DNA of 64,000 nt, from the NCBI GenBank assembly GCA_036429605.1, contig JAVFKD010000015.1, forward strand, positions 3,902,925 to 3,966,924, in the 5' to 3' direction. Under the pieces are notes generated by a model that was given only the letters and a program-made list of their open reading frames with translations, made no database searches and was not told where the DNA came from. Position numbers and translations under genes: made by a program. Shown here piece after piece: positions 12,316 through 24,171 of this stretch; the first letter of the stretch is position 1, and every line of letters starts with the position of its first letter. The DNA comes from Cladobotryum mycophilum (taxonomy: Eukaryota; Ascomycota; Sordariomycetes; Hypocreales; Hypocreaceae).

Positions 12316-13735
12316 CTTTCATTATTCTAAGAATGGGCCTTAGTGTCTCGGCGCGATATAGCAAGATGCTGCTTTGGCAGTAGTGCAAGTACGTGACGTT
12401 ATTTTCGCACGAGTCTACGCATGCTAATATTTGAACCCATTTGAACCGTGTTAAAACAACTGCCTCTCTGATTCTTTGTCCGATTTAAAGAAAGCTACGT
12501 CGAACAACTAAAGCTCTTGATAATACTGCCTTCCAATGATCCAATCCACTAACCGTAGAAGTATCAGCTAGCTTTCTGAAGACGCTATCTTCTCCAACAA
12601 GGCCCCCTTAGGTGGATGTATGCCAAGTTCAAGTGACATTTCATATCCATTCCACTATATCCATGTACTTTAGATCTCCCACAGCGTGATGGTTCTCCAT
12701 GCGGCTTCCAAGATCAGCAAGCTGAAGTTCCTGGTCACTAAGATGGTGTAGCAATCGATCTTTTAAATTCACACTTGTCATGCCCTGCTTCTTCAACTAG
12801 CTTCGGTGTCAACGGTTTTAACACTTTGGATTTGGCGATGTAGCGTCTACCGGGATAAATCTATGTTGCCTTGTCATCACACTTGGACGGTGAATAAAAG
12901 CTGGCGCTACTGGATGAAGTTTGCTTAAATGCTCTAGGAGGATTTCGCTAGCCGTGTCCAGTTTTTATAATGCCAGATGGCGAGATGATGGATCGTGGTG
13001 GATATAGAGCAACAGACACAGGATGGATGATTCCCTTTGTCTCTCCACCATTCTCATTGCTGAACTACTGACTTGGACTATTTCTATTGCTTCTACTGAC
13101 ATCTCCTTCGGATGAAAAATGGTATCCAGCAATGAGGTTGCCAACTGAAATAGTGCTTACACAGTGAAAAGCGTATGCTTCTCCCACCTCCGTACCGTGT
13201 AACCATGTCTACAAGACCCTCTATCGACTCATGATTTGCAGCACGTATAGGAGTATAAGTTTGGAGCTATGACATGTCGGCGCTATTATTGATGACTGTA
13301 TCTGTGACGCCAACTAGGGCAGTAGCAATATCGTCTAAAACGACTAGGCGTGGATGAATTATATCACCTCATGTAGCGTGATTCTTTCCTTACGTATTCA
13401 GGGTGCCAAACTCGTCTAATCTACTTTCTGCATTGCGAATGCCAATAAAATGGATATGCTTCACATTGGAGTGTGAAACTAGCCTGATAGGTAAAGCACG
13501 CCTCAAATAGCTAGTCATTCCCATGAGAACTCCACTTTCAACTTGCAAAAAATACTTGAGCTATTCGTAGCTGAGCTTCTCTGGCCGTTTGACATAGCAG
13601 GGGAACCGGGACAGGATTTTGGTTTGGAAGGAGATTTGTTGCACTATGGGTCTCATGACAAGCCTGAGCTTACAGTTGGATTTGTCCGTTATTAGAATCT
13701 TAGTGCCTCTTAGAAACTTGGGCTTCATTCTTTCT
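12316..13735. other. Intergenic DNA, possible decayed coding sequence
   Basis: About 1.4 kb with near-balanced composition but no intact gene. On the minus strand around 13.0-13.4 kb are short open stretches with one or more stops, one containing TPIRAANHESIEGLVDMV, faintly like an ankyrin repeat. This could be a relic of an ankyrin-repeat gene, but the evidence is too weak for a call. Confidence 0.35.
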
Positions 13736-14353
13736 TTAAAAAAGTGATTCTTTCCACTTTGACCAGACAAAAGTACTTCGTTCCTCCAGACTCAGCATTG
13801 AACAAGAAATAACCTCGTAACTCAACTCGACTTTCTTCAATAGTTGACAAAATTCTCCATGATAGCTCATCCAATCTTGTGTATCCTTAGGCATCAACCT
13901 GACTCCGTCGTCAACAAGCCAGTTTGTCCCCGTTTCGCAAACAAAAATTAAAGAGCCTGACATTCTTGCATGCAATTCTTCCCAATACCCACTGGACAAC
14001 ATTGCATCAGCGGCTTCTGGGCCGACATGGCGATTGGCATATACAATTGGATCGAGTCCCGACCGATCAGATATCATCCAATCAGTTTGCCCGAGGGTCT
14101 CTCGCTCTCGGTAAAACTGGGCCTCGAGTATAAGTGATTGCAGCCGCGAGCAACGGGTCCGGTCTGATGTAATGTCCTCTGCTGTAAATCCGTATTGTCT
14201 CAGGACAGAACGAGCAACCTCCTTGATAATTGCGGGAGCTGGTACATTTAGCGATGTATCGAAAGAGCTCTGCAAAGCATTGACAAGTGAGGTTTTGCCT
14301 GTGCACTGAGCACCGACAATGTAGATACTTTTGGGGGTACTGTAATGGGTCAT
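13736..14353 (-). CDS. NadR/Ttd14-like P-loop ATPase (AAA_28 type)
   Basis: A 206-aa intronless protein. It begins MTHYSTPKSIYIVGAQCTGK, placing the Walker A motif GAQCTGKTS at residues ~14-22, the arrangement typical of AAA_28/NadR-like nucleotide-binding proteins. ISDRSGLDPIVYA fits the conserved D-R-x-x-x-D-P segment of the family. The frame is open 38 codons upstream (to 14467), but the family starts just before the P-loop, so the ATG at 14353 is preferred. The protein probably binds ATP/GTP and may phosphorylate a small molecule; its substrate is unknown. It is divergent from the RdRP-helicase gene, 374 bp apart. Confidence 0.75.
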   Translation of the reverse strand: MTHYSTPKSIYIVGAQCTGKTSLVNALQSSFDTSLNVPAPAIIKEVARSVLRQYGFTAEDITSDRTRCSRLQSLILEAQFYRERETLGQTDWMISDRSGLDPIVYANRHVGPEAADAMLSSGYWEELHARMSGSLIFVCETGTNWLVDDGVRLMPKDTQDWMSYHGEFCQLLKKVELSYEVISCSMLSLEERSTFVWSKWKESLF

Positions 14354-14727
14354 GGCGGTGTTGAATGTCCAAATCCAGGTTCTTGTCGTTGCGGTGAGAT
14401 TGCGAGAAGGGAGTCGGTTAATCTGGGACCTCGATTCGGGGCGTGGCTGGAATTTGACTTCGCACAATCATTAGTAATGATTTCCCTCATGTGGGAGGCC
14501 GACCAATTCAAGTGCGGAGAAGGGACATTCGTCACTTGACCTTACGTCTCAGAGCCATCACCGATGCTTTCGTCATTTGTGAGAAAGATAGAAAGATACC
14601 ATCTACGAAAGGTTCATACCTGTCATGAATCACAAAATAACTAACTGCACGACGGTAGCTGGCCAATTTAACACGAGGTTCTTTACAGTAACCATTAGGC
14701 TGCCCATAACCAGCCATCATTGTTGCC
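14354..14727. promoter_or_regulatory. Divergent promoter region, P-loop gene / RdRP-helicase
   Basis: The 374 bp between the two divergent start codons must hold both promoters. I see no clear TATA box or repeated operator. Co-regulation of the two genes is inference from arrangement only. Confidence 0.45.
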
Positions 14728-17700
14728 ATGCCTCGAACCACTAAGCCTCAATCATTTGAGCATGTGCTTTGCAAAAGAATCTCCCTGGATGATATGGCGT
14801 GGGATTTTGCGGTGCCGGGGTTGCCAACGTCTGGGTCGGCAAACAAGGCAAGCCTCGTTAAGATGATCAGTCTTTCAACAAAGGACTCATCGCATAAACT
14901 TGTACTCCGATATATTCCTGCTGAAACAAATCGCGCCACTCGGGAGGGGTCCTTGGATCTTTACCTCTTGATTTCCTTCGCAGATTTCCGTTCACTCAGA
15001 AATTCATTCAATGCAAAAGAGTCAGAGTCCAATCCTGTACAACCAACCACTGCACGGGAGTGCTCTGATTATGTTACGAAGCTGCTTCGCACGGGTATCG
15101 TTATCCAGGGAGTGCACTACAATTTCTTTGGGCACAGTAATAGCCAGCTCAAATCACGAACATGCTTTTTGTACGCGGCCAGCAAGGAGGCGATTGCGAA
15201 TAAGATTGAGGCGCTGGGGGATTTTACCAAAATGAAGACGGTTGCCAAAAAGGCCAAGAGAATTGGCCTACTATTTTCAACGGCAAAAGTGGCTATGGAG
15301 GTGGACCCAAAGAGGATTGAAGATATTACAGACATTGAAACAGGCGACTACATATTTACAGATGGCTGTGGCCTGATCGAGCTCTCATTCGCTCAAGATC
15401 TGGCAAGACGCATTGGCATCGTCTTTCGGAACGTGAGATATACGCCATCCGTCTTTCAGATACGATACCGAGGCTACAAGGGAGTTATTACGCTGGATCC
15501 AACAATGAAGAGGGCAGAATCATGGCTCAAACTACGAAAGTCGATGAAGAAGTTCAGCGGTGGTGGCGACCACTCTTTTTCAGTGGTCGAGTACTCCAAG
15601 GCAAGTATTGGAGAGCGCTCTATTGAAATTATAATACTAATTCAGTGATAGCCTTATACCTTTGGCTACCTTAATGATGAAATTATCCTTCTTCTTGACA
15701 CTCTGGGTATCGATAGGCAGATGCTTCTTCACAAACAACAGGAACACTTTGACTTTCTCCAGCAAGCGACCCAGGACCCCCGGGCTGCATTTCGCTTCTT
15801 ATGCTATATAAATAGGCCGGACCTTGCTGAGCGCGTCATAATGAGTTCGCTCGACTCCGTGCAGCCAGTGATTCAGCAGCTTGTCAATGCCGAGTACGAC
15901 AAGATGCTCAATAAGCGGGATGAGCAAAAATGCCGCATCCTCATTCGCAAATCCAGATTGCTTTTCGGTGTCTGTGACGCTTGGGGTGTTCTCAAGGAGG
16001 GCGAATGTGCCGTTAAAGTCACGATGGACGGAGACGGGCAAGCATACGCACTAAAGGGGATGAAAGTGCTGGTAACGAGAAATCCATGCTTACATCCTGG
16101 TGATGTGAGAAAGTTGGATGTCGTGGAACGAACGGAGCTTGCGCATTTGGTGGATTGCATTGTATTTCCAACAAGTGGCAGACGGCCCGCAGCAGATCTA
16201 ATGTCTGGTGGGGACCTGGATGGTGATACATGTAAGTGACTCACCCAGATGCTAGATCTATACAAAAATAGTACAGGTATATCATTTGCTGACCTATGTT
16301 TGATAGTCTTTGTTACATGGGATCCAGATATCATTCCTTCGACCATGTCCCAAGCAGCGCAATATCCTGGAGTCCCCGAGCCAATCCGGTTCAAGCCTAT
16401 CTCAGACGACGACCGATTAGTCTACTTTGCAAGGTACACCAATGCCTCCCTTGGGCGTGTCAAGAATTTGTACCTAAACTGGTCAAGAGCGAAGGGGTCC
16501 ATGAGTCCCGAGTGCCAGGAGTTGAATAGACTCTTTTCCCAGTGCGTGGATGGCAACCGGATCAAGGATAGCCAACTGTCCAAGTTTGAAAAACCTCCAA
16601 TTCCCGACCCTGAGGCGCCACCTTTCATCCTTGATTTGCTTCATGAAGAGGCAAAGAGCATCGTTGCGAAGCAAAGGAAGCCCAGGAACATTGGAATCGA
16701 GGGCTACACTATTGACGGCCTTGAGCTACTTTTATGCAGGGATGCGGTTGCACTTTCGGAAATAGAACTTGTAAAAATGGCCGTACGTTGGTGCAGAAAG
16801 ACTGGGACTATGCTTGATCATTTGATGCATGCAATCGACTTTAATGCCCTGACGGCGGAGGAAAAGTCATGGGTTCTCGCTCAGCTGCCGTCATCTATTG
16901 ACTTTCCAAGCCTTGTCTTGAACGCTCTTCACTCTTCAGAGCTGGTTACAAGATCCGAACTCGAGTATTTCCACCTCGACTATCCGGGGCTGCATTGGAA
17001 GCGAGTATACACGTCAAGTCAAGATCGCCTTGCAACATTCTTGGATGCTGCCAGCAAGAATCTCGAACTTTTTCAAAGAAAACTTATCCTATTCCGTCCC
17101 CATGAACGCCTGACACTGGCAATATACGTGCCACAGAAGATTACCGCAGCTGATGATTGCGTAGTAGACAACAGAGTCAGGTTGTTTGCCTTTTCACACT
17201 CCCAAGGTAGTGAGACACAAAGTCGCCTCTCACTTCCTACTAAGATGGGTTATAGGTTGTTCTGCGATGAAAATTTTCTTCAACTTTTTGAAGGAAAACG
17301 AAGCAATACATGGATCTTCATTGGTCGTGCAGCTTCCAACGACAGCAGCTACAGGAATCTACCTCGAGTCCAGGATCGTAGGAAGGCAAGGGTTACCAGC
17401 TTGGCATCAGGCGTCAACTTTGACTTTAGAGCAAGCATTGCATTGGATAAGTTCAGCAAGGGTTTACAAACTCACATAGGCAAGGTGCAGCGGGAGGGAA
17501 TTTCTGCCGCCGTAAGTTGATGATGAACTGACGAATATTTGCATGGCTGACATATTTCAAGGAAATCTATATCATCACCAATCGAGATACAAAGTCTATG
17601 AAGAATCTGGATTTGTGGGAAAAATACATTGACACTGAGAAAAAGCTTCCCCTCTTTGAGCACTCTCCCAAAGACTATGACGTGCCTAATCTCAAAAATA

Positions 17701-20118
17701 TTGACTGGGGGTCTCAAAATGGTCTTGTTGTGGAAATCGCAAAACATGGCAATTTTTCCGCCCTACAAGATGTCTTGGACCCGCGGACTTTGAGAATCGC
17801 TTTCATGTGGTTCTTGGAGAGGGAACAGAAGGCGTTGCTTTTTCGTTGTTTTCAGTTTTTAGTAACGGCCATCCGGGATAACAACGTGATGGAACCCGCA
17901 GGCACCCTGCGTGTCATGACGGATTTTGCAGACTTGATACCGCACATAACTATCACATTCGCCAACCTAGGTTCTTGGAAAAAGCTCCCAGATGGTCTTG
18001 AGACTATTATGCAGAACTGTAGTAGCTTACTACTGCGCAACATTGTCCTCTCTGAGAGTGAGTATGGGGATCTTATTCTGGCGCCGTTTAAAGACATTCT
18101 GGACAATGTGAAGTGGCTTTCGTTCACTGGATTTTCTGACTTGATTGAAACGATTGCGCTTGTTGTGCATTCTCATGAAAATGCGCTCGACCTGCTTCTT
18201 GGATGCCTGGATCAACAGCGCGACAGAATCTTCACTGGTCGGCCGGCTATCATTCATCTCCTTGTGCGCAACATGATAGGAATTGCCATGGAGCATATAG
18301 CGCAAGCGCAAGAAGAATCCGAAATACGTAACGAATTGCTGAATATCCAAGTTGTCGATCAGAATCCGAATAGCTTGGGAACTCAGGTTGAGGTGCTATT
18401 CCGAATAGACGCGACGGGTGGCACCCCAATGACCAATACTCATGTACGACTCACCACTGCCAGCCCACCTCAAAGCTCTCCTTTGGGGAGCAGCTATTCT
18501 ATGGATGGACTTGTGACTGAGAGTCGGCCAGGTGTCGCAAAGATTCTGTGTCTTCACCCTCTTCCGTCCTATTACAGGGACTCTTCATGGACGCTGGAAA
18601 CTTGCGGGCTTTTTGTGACTACAAAAACAATGCTTGACGCTATTCGGAACCTTGCGATTCTTGAGGGAGAATGCTGCGGCATCATTGATCAGATACTTGG
18701 TATACGCACTGTAATCCCTGCGACACTAAACACAACCGACTTCAGTCCAGACCCAACATTGAATAAGAGTCAGAATGACGCCGTAGAGGCTTCAGAAAGA
18801 CACAATCTAACATGCCTGTGGGGCCCTCCAGGTACTGGCAAGACACAAACAATTGTGGCGATAATCCGAAGATTGCAGCTCGATCCTACACGGAGAATCT
18901 TAGTAACTGCTCCCACTCATAACGCTGTCGATAATGTTATGAGGAGGTACTTGAGAAGACTGTCACAGGAGGGATGTTTACAAATCCCGAATTTGGCCCC
19001 TTTGCGAGTATCTACTGAGGTAAGTAACAGCTACTGGTGGTGATGCAAAGCTAAATTGTTGCCTGTAGATCCGAAAGGTCGGCGAGGACTTGCGACGGTA
19101 TACATGTGACGGCTTGGCGGGGGAAGAAATATACTCGAGTCATAATGCAATGCGTCAAGCCAAAAACCGGGTTGCCAAAGCTCGCATCATATTTACAACA
19201 TGTATAGGTGCGGGCGTAGGCTTTTTACGCGAAGAAACCTTTGACACGGTGATTGTGGACGAGGCATCTCAGCAAACAGAGCCCGTGTCGCTTGTGCCAC
19301 TTGCCAAGGGATGTCTCAAAGCAATCCTGGTTGGCGATCACGTCCAGCTAAGGCCTACGGTACAGAATATTACTCTTGCGCTGAATTTCGATATATCGTT
19401 ATTCGAACGGCTATATACATGTCAAGTAACTCCTGGGATGGCAAAGGTGATGTTAGATACTCAATATCGGATGCACCCCTCAATCTGTGAGATGGTCTCG
19501 CGAGAATTCTACTCAAACATGCTTTTATCCGGCTTACAGGATGATGACAGACCTATGCCAGCCTCAGCCTTTCCATGGCCAGTGTCTCTGCGCGTCAATC
19601 CAGTGGCTGGTGGAAACGTGAATAGTGAACGGTTTGTCAGAATGGTCTTCATCGAGTGTTCCGAAAGGGAGGAACTAGGCGGCAAATCCAAGGCCAACAA
19701 GACTCAAGCAGATTTATGTCTTTCGATTTGCAAGCTCTTGCGTGCAGCTTCCGCCGCCACACATCAGTATGGTGAAACGCCTTCGCTTGCAGTTCTGACA
19801 CCATACACGCGCCAGGCCCAGCTTCTCAAAGGGCTTTTGGCCGGGATTGAAAAGGTAGAGGTCTCGAGCATCGATGGCTTCCAAGGTCGAGAGGCGGATG
19901 TCGTCATATTCGTCACTGTACGCTGCAATGAAAGCCGAGAGATTGGCTTTCTCAAGGATTCCCGTCGGATGAATGTAGCGCTTACGAGGGCGAGGCTGGG
20001 ACTAATTGTCATTGGTAATCGAGCGACACTGACGGGTGGGAGTGAAGAAGAAGCAAGTACAGGCATGTGGAAAAGGCTATTGGCCCAGATGCAGAGCGTT
20101 GATATTGAAGCGATGTAA
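14728..20118 (+). CDS. RNA-dependent RNA polymerase fused to Upf1-like SF1 helicase
   Basis: Five exons (14728-15600, 15652-16231, 16307-17511, 17562-19019, 19069-20118) make one uninterrupted 1721-aa protein. The N-terminal third is a eukaryotic cellular RdRP, which makes dsRNA for silencing: FFGHSNSQLKSRT, TDGCGLI, a late GMKVLVTRNPCLHPGD segment, and the catalytic GGDLDGD with metal-binding Asp near residues 479-483. The C-terminal quarter is an Upf1-like helicase: Walker A GPPGTGKTQT (~1306), Ia APTHNAVDN, II DEAS, III GDHVQLRPT, then QYRMHPS, SSIDGFQGREADVV and RRMNVALTRAR. The ~600-residue middle is not assigned to a domain. In fission yeast the RdRP Rdp1 works with the SF1 helicase Hrr1, and Neurospora meiotic silencing uses RdRP SAD-1 and helicase SAD-3, so the fusion fits an RNA-silencing role. 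The RdRP N-terminus is short compared with QDE-1. Confidence 0.9.
15601..15651 (+). other. GC-AG intron in the RdRP-helicase gene
   Basis: The donor is AAG|GCAAGT, the classic non-canonical GC donor; a branch-like TACTAAT lies about 12 nt before the acceptor GATAG. Removing these 51 nt joins VVEYSK to PYTFGYLNDE in frame, whereas reading through reaches a stop. Confidence 0.8.
16232..16306 (+). other. Intron 2 of the RdRP-helicase gene
   Basis: A 75-nt GTAAGT...GATAG intron immediately after the catalytic DLDGDT; the next exon gives FFVTWDPDIIP, the usual continuation in cellular RdRPs. Introns 3 (17512-17561) and 4 (19020-19068) are of the same kind. Confidence 0.85.
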
Positions 20119-20615
20119 TTTACTGGAACATGTTACACATTTCTCTCGCCACAAAGACTGTACACACGCAAAACGCAAACTATCTAGACAACAAGGATCC
20201 ATGGCTGCGAATGAGGAGCTATGGCACGACTGACTGATGACTCGCTCTTATATATAACTGCTCTTGAACGTGCCGTTGAACGCCCCTGTTAACGATAATA
20301 AGTTGCTTCAAATAAATATTCAGTAGTATACAATTATGTGACTTGTCAAAAATATTGTCAATTGAAGCTTTTTCATCAAGAAATCCTTTAAGATTCTGCC
20401 CAAAAGCCTTTATGCGAAGGATGGCTGTATTACCTAGGTTAGGTACCTAGTAGTCAGTACAAATTCAGCGTACCTTCCCCCCAAATCTCAGTGGTCGTCG
20501 CCTTCTGTCAGCTTCCTTTGGAAACCTCACATGGCCTTGGGATTATCACTAGCAGCACACGTCCGCTTTCACTTCAGCTGGGCATTAACTCAAGACCATT
20601 TACGCGTTGCTCAAC
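20119..20615. other. Intergenic, acyl-CoA dehydrogenase promoter
   Basis: About 500 bp without a gene between two co-directional genes. It should contain the 3' end of the RdRP-helicase transcript and the promoter of the dehydrogenase. A TAGGTTAGGTACCTAG string occurs near 20436-20451. No other site is recognised. Confidence 0.5.
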
Positions 20616-22132
20616 ATGACGACAAGCAAGGTGCCTTTTGCAGACCCTTTGTGGCTCAGTCGGGGCATTTCTCCTTACTACAATAACAGTCACCGACAGC
20701 TTCAGAAGGAAACGCGGGCGTACGTTGATGCACACATTCTGCCATTTTGCGAGCAATGGGAACGGCAGGGTTCCATCCCTCCAGAGGTGAGTAATTTTAT
20801 TTTTCTTCGCCTGGAATTAGTTTTGCATACCTCGCAATGGCTGACTGACAACGCACCTGATGGACAGGCATTTGCAGAGCATGCTCGACGAGGTTATATG
20901 GCGACGGCGGTGTATCCGCTCGCAAAGGACTACCTCCTGGGCCAACGCCTTCCTGGCAATGTGGCACCAAAGGAGTGGGATGGCTTCCATCAGATGATTG
21001 TCTTGGACGAAGTTGCTCGATGCGGCTACCTCGGAGTCGTTTGGGGCTTGACCGGTGGAAACGCGATTGGAGCACCACCGCTTGTCAATCATGGCAATGA
21101 GCAGCAGAAGCAACAATTTTTGCCATCCATTCTTAGCGGGAAAACAAGATTTTGTCTCGCCATAACAGAACCAGACGGTATGTTCAGGCTGCCTAATATG
21201 CATAGGATCTACGGAGGAGAGGCTGACTGAACTAAGCGGGGTCTGACGTTGCCGGAATCACGACTACGGCGGAGCGCAAGGGAGACAAGTACATTGTCAA
21301 CGGTGCCAAGAAATGGATCACCAATGGCATGTTTGCCGATTACTGCACAACAGCCGTACGAACAGGGGGAAAGGGCAGATCAGGTATTTCTGCTCTTATT
21401 ATCCCTCTAGATGCGCCAGGGGTGACACGTCGAAAGATGGAGAACTCGGGCGTGTATGCGAGTGGTACGTGATGGTTTATGTCACAGCCAGCGCCTACTT
21501 TCTGACTGGGTTTCAGGATCAACTTATATCGAGTTTGACAATGTTGAAGTTGCTTTATCGAATTTGATTGGCCGTGAGAATCATGGCTTTGAGATTATCA
21601 TGTCAAGTAAGTCTGTGCATATATGACAAGAAGATCGAATCGCTGATACGAATTCTGCTCGGCGCTTGTAGACTTTGATCATGAGCGCTTATGCCTTGCT
21701 TGCATCAGTCTGAGGCTGGCGAGGTGCTGTATTGAGGACGCATACGTGTACGCCAGCAAACGAGAGACTTTTGGCCGGCCGCTGCTCACCAACCAAGTTA
21801 TTCGCAGCAAGTTTAGCGCAAGTGGGCGCAAAGTCGAATCGGCACATGCACTCATGGAACAACTAGTTTACATGGCTGGGGAAGCCGGCCGTGAGGCGCA
21901 CATGGGTGGACTCTTCGCCAACCTCAAGGTCGTTGCTGCACAGGTCTTGGAGTTTGTCAACCGTGAGGCTCAACAAACCATGGGTGGCGTAGGTTATTCA
22001 CGAAATGGCCGGGGCGCACGCGTCGAACAGATTAGCCGTGATGTCCGGGTCATGGTTATTGGGGGAGGTAGTGAGGAAATTCTCACCGACCTTGCCTTCT
22101 CACAAGAAGAGCGAGCCTTGGCTAAGCTATAA
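20616..22132 (+). CDS. Acyl-CoA dehydrogenase family flavoprotein
   Basis: Five exons (20616-20786, 20868-21177, 21237-21464, 21517-21606, 21672-22132) encode 419 aa, the normal length for the family. These FAD enzymes introduce an alpha,beta double bond into acyl-CoA, feeding electrons to ETF; fungal members also act on amino-acid-derived or unusual acyl groups. Visible: the family signature ITEPDAGSDVAG formed across intron 2, WITNG, the mid-domain ARCCIEDAYVYASKRETFGR, and the C-terminal QTMGGVGYSRNG and VMVIGGGSEEI. All four introns are GT-AG, 52-81 nt. No frame break. The start ATG gives a short N-terminus with no obvious mitochondrial presequence. It is convergent with a Zn2Cys6 regulator. 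The substrate is unknown. Confidence 0.9.
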
Positions 22133-22650
22133 GACATAAGTCAGTTCTGACATTGAATATATCTTGTATACAAATAATATTATGGGGCATGTTTGCTTTT
22201 CAAGGGGAGGAACACCGCCGGTTACCACATGCAAATACTATGGCCAGACCGACGCTGTGATTTCCGCCCACCTTGCGTGGTTATTCTTTTTCGTTGGCTC
22301 TGACGGCGAGATCCGTAACCTCTGCTAATGTCTAATTCTTGGATGCGGATTCAATGCTCCACAGCTCACAAGGCATTCATCCCTTGCATCGAGCTATGCC
22401 TAACCCAGCTAGATTACCGAAGCGATGCAGGGTTAGTGTGATCACTGCACTGATGCAATCGATGCACGTAGGAAGTGAGGTTAGGCTGCAAAACCTATTG
22501 ATGACGAAGGAGGGTTATGCGAGGCACCGACACAGCGACATGTGGTATTGGAAATAAATGTGATTTCAATGGATGACCAATGTTCCTTTTCCCATGGCAT
22601 CAAGAATCGGGCACTTGGTACCTGGGAAGCCTTGGATAGTGAAAACAAGA
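22133..22650. other. Convergent intergenic space, nothing recognised
   Basis: About 520 bp between the ends of two convergent genes. Short open frames occur on the plus strand but are not supported by any family resemblance. Confidence 0.5.
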
Positions 22651-24171
22651 CTATGGCGTTTCTTGGAGTTGTTGCCAGCCTAGCTGCTGTAAATACATTC
22701 CTGCCTTTTGCCTACATGCTGCCGAAAGGCTAAAAGACTGGATGACTTCAAGGTACAAGGCAAGCTGCACACATGAGCCAGAATTGAGAGGCGACGCGCC
22801 TTTATGTGGTAGATCGGGAAGGAATGAAGATGTAGAGTAGTGAAGCTTGCTTGTCATCGCATCATGTTTCTCGGAGTAAATGTCTTCCCCCACTGCAATA
22901 TTATCGAGCAGGATTCTTGCTGAATGGGATAACAACTCAGGAGCTGGGGCTGAAAAGTCGCCACTGCCATGTACCCAGTAAGAGGATTAGTTCTCAGAAG
23001 CTTTGACGCTTACTGTTTGTTCATTACTGACGTAGCAAGTCATGTGCCTATACTGCTTTTCGTGGAGTGTGACTTGGGCCAGTAGCTCAGTGATTGAAAC
23101 CTGCAAGCTGGGTCCTGTGGAATATGCCATCCCCTTTTCCGAAGTGGAATTCTTGACCCCAACAGTGGTTAATAGATTCGAAGCCAATAGTAAAATGTCA
23201 ATCAGTCGGTCAATATCTGTCTTGCCTGACAAGACAAACGGAACAGTCTGCCATTGCTTGGACGCAAATGTCGAGGGTTCTCCACTTCTCAATGAGCAAT
23301 AAACCTAGGACAGCATCATTATGTCAGTCCTAGTCACAAGCTTGGAAAAAGAGCCCTACCATGAGCAACCTGAGTGAACGAAAAAGCAAATTCATGGCGC
23401 CGGTTTGACAGTGTTCGGGTCCTCGCAACTGCAGCAAGATTGCCACACCACTCAAATGCTTGAGCCAGCTTGCAGTTGCCGAGGGGCTAATGAGTTCAAA
23501 ATACAAAAGCATCATCGACGTAAGTATTTCTTGTTCACTGGGCCTGTAACCAACAAGTGTGCCGTTTTGCAAGTGTTGCGAAAGTTTGGCTTGCTGAGAT
23601 TGCAATGCCGCAATGTGCCACCGCTCGGCAGATTTTTGCATTGCCAAATTGTCTGTTTCTTGTCCACAGAATGCCAGGGTCGTCGCCCGTATTGAGTGTC
23701 TCATCGAAGCATCACCAACTTGCACAAGGTCATGCAGGTAGTGCATCCATGATTGGTGGGGGGCAGAGCCAATCCTTGGTCTGGTAAATGATGAAACAAA
23801 AATGGATAAATATTGTTGATGGAGAATGGAAGAGACACAAGGTCGGTATACGGCTAGAAGATCAAGAACCGGATCAGTGGAGAACTGAGGACAGTCATCT
23901 GCCCCCTTTCCTTGGAAGAACTCGGACTGGTTCAGCAAACCGCGATTTGGGACAGTGGCATTAATGAAGATTGTTCCGGTCAAGGCTCCCGGGCATTTTC
24001 TACGTGTGCGCTGGCACTGCGAACACTGCGGCTGTTTTTCATCGCACTGAATCAAGGGTATGAGTAAAGCATGTGTCTTGGAAGCATGGGAATGAGTAGA
24101 AAATGTCTTACCTTGACTTTTCGCTGTAGACAAAGAGAGCATCCTTTACTACGACTTATAGAACGAACCAT
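22651..24171 (-). CDS. Zn2Cys6 fungal transcription factor
   Basis: Exon 1 (24171-24112) encodes MVRSISRSKGCSLCLQRKVK and exon 2 starts CDEKQPQCSQCQRTRRKC, so the binuclear zinc cluster (six cysteines) is completed by splicing the intron 24047-24111. Exon 2 ends at 23360; intron 23305-23359 leads into exon 3 beginning VYCSLRSGEPSTF, matching the R-x-TF-x-x-x-x-W segment in the regulatory domain of many such factors. Exon 3 meets a stop at 22987. A further open stretch at 22935-22651 (ARILLDNIAVGEDIYSEKHDAM) looks like the family C-terminus; its splice junction is ambiguous, so the last exon is tentative. Nuclear DNA-binding regulator; targets unknown, perhaps the adjacent dehydrogenase or transporter. 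Confidence 0.75.

Noticed and set aside
13000..13400. Possible ankyrin-repeat remnant on the minus strand
   Set aside because: Only one weak TPIRAANHESIEGLVDMV-like stretch with stops around it; not enough to call a pseudogene.
15873..16394. 173-codon minus-strand open stretch
   Set aside because: Antisense to RdRP exon 2, which carries the catalytic DLDGD and clean splice sites.
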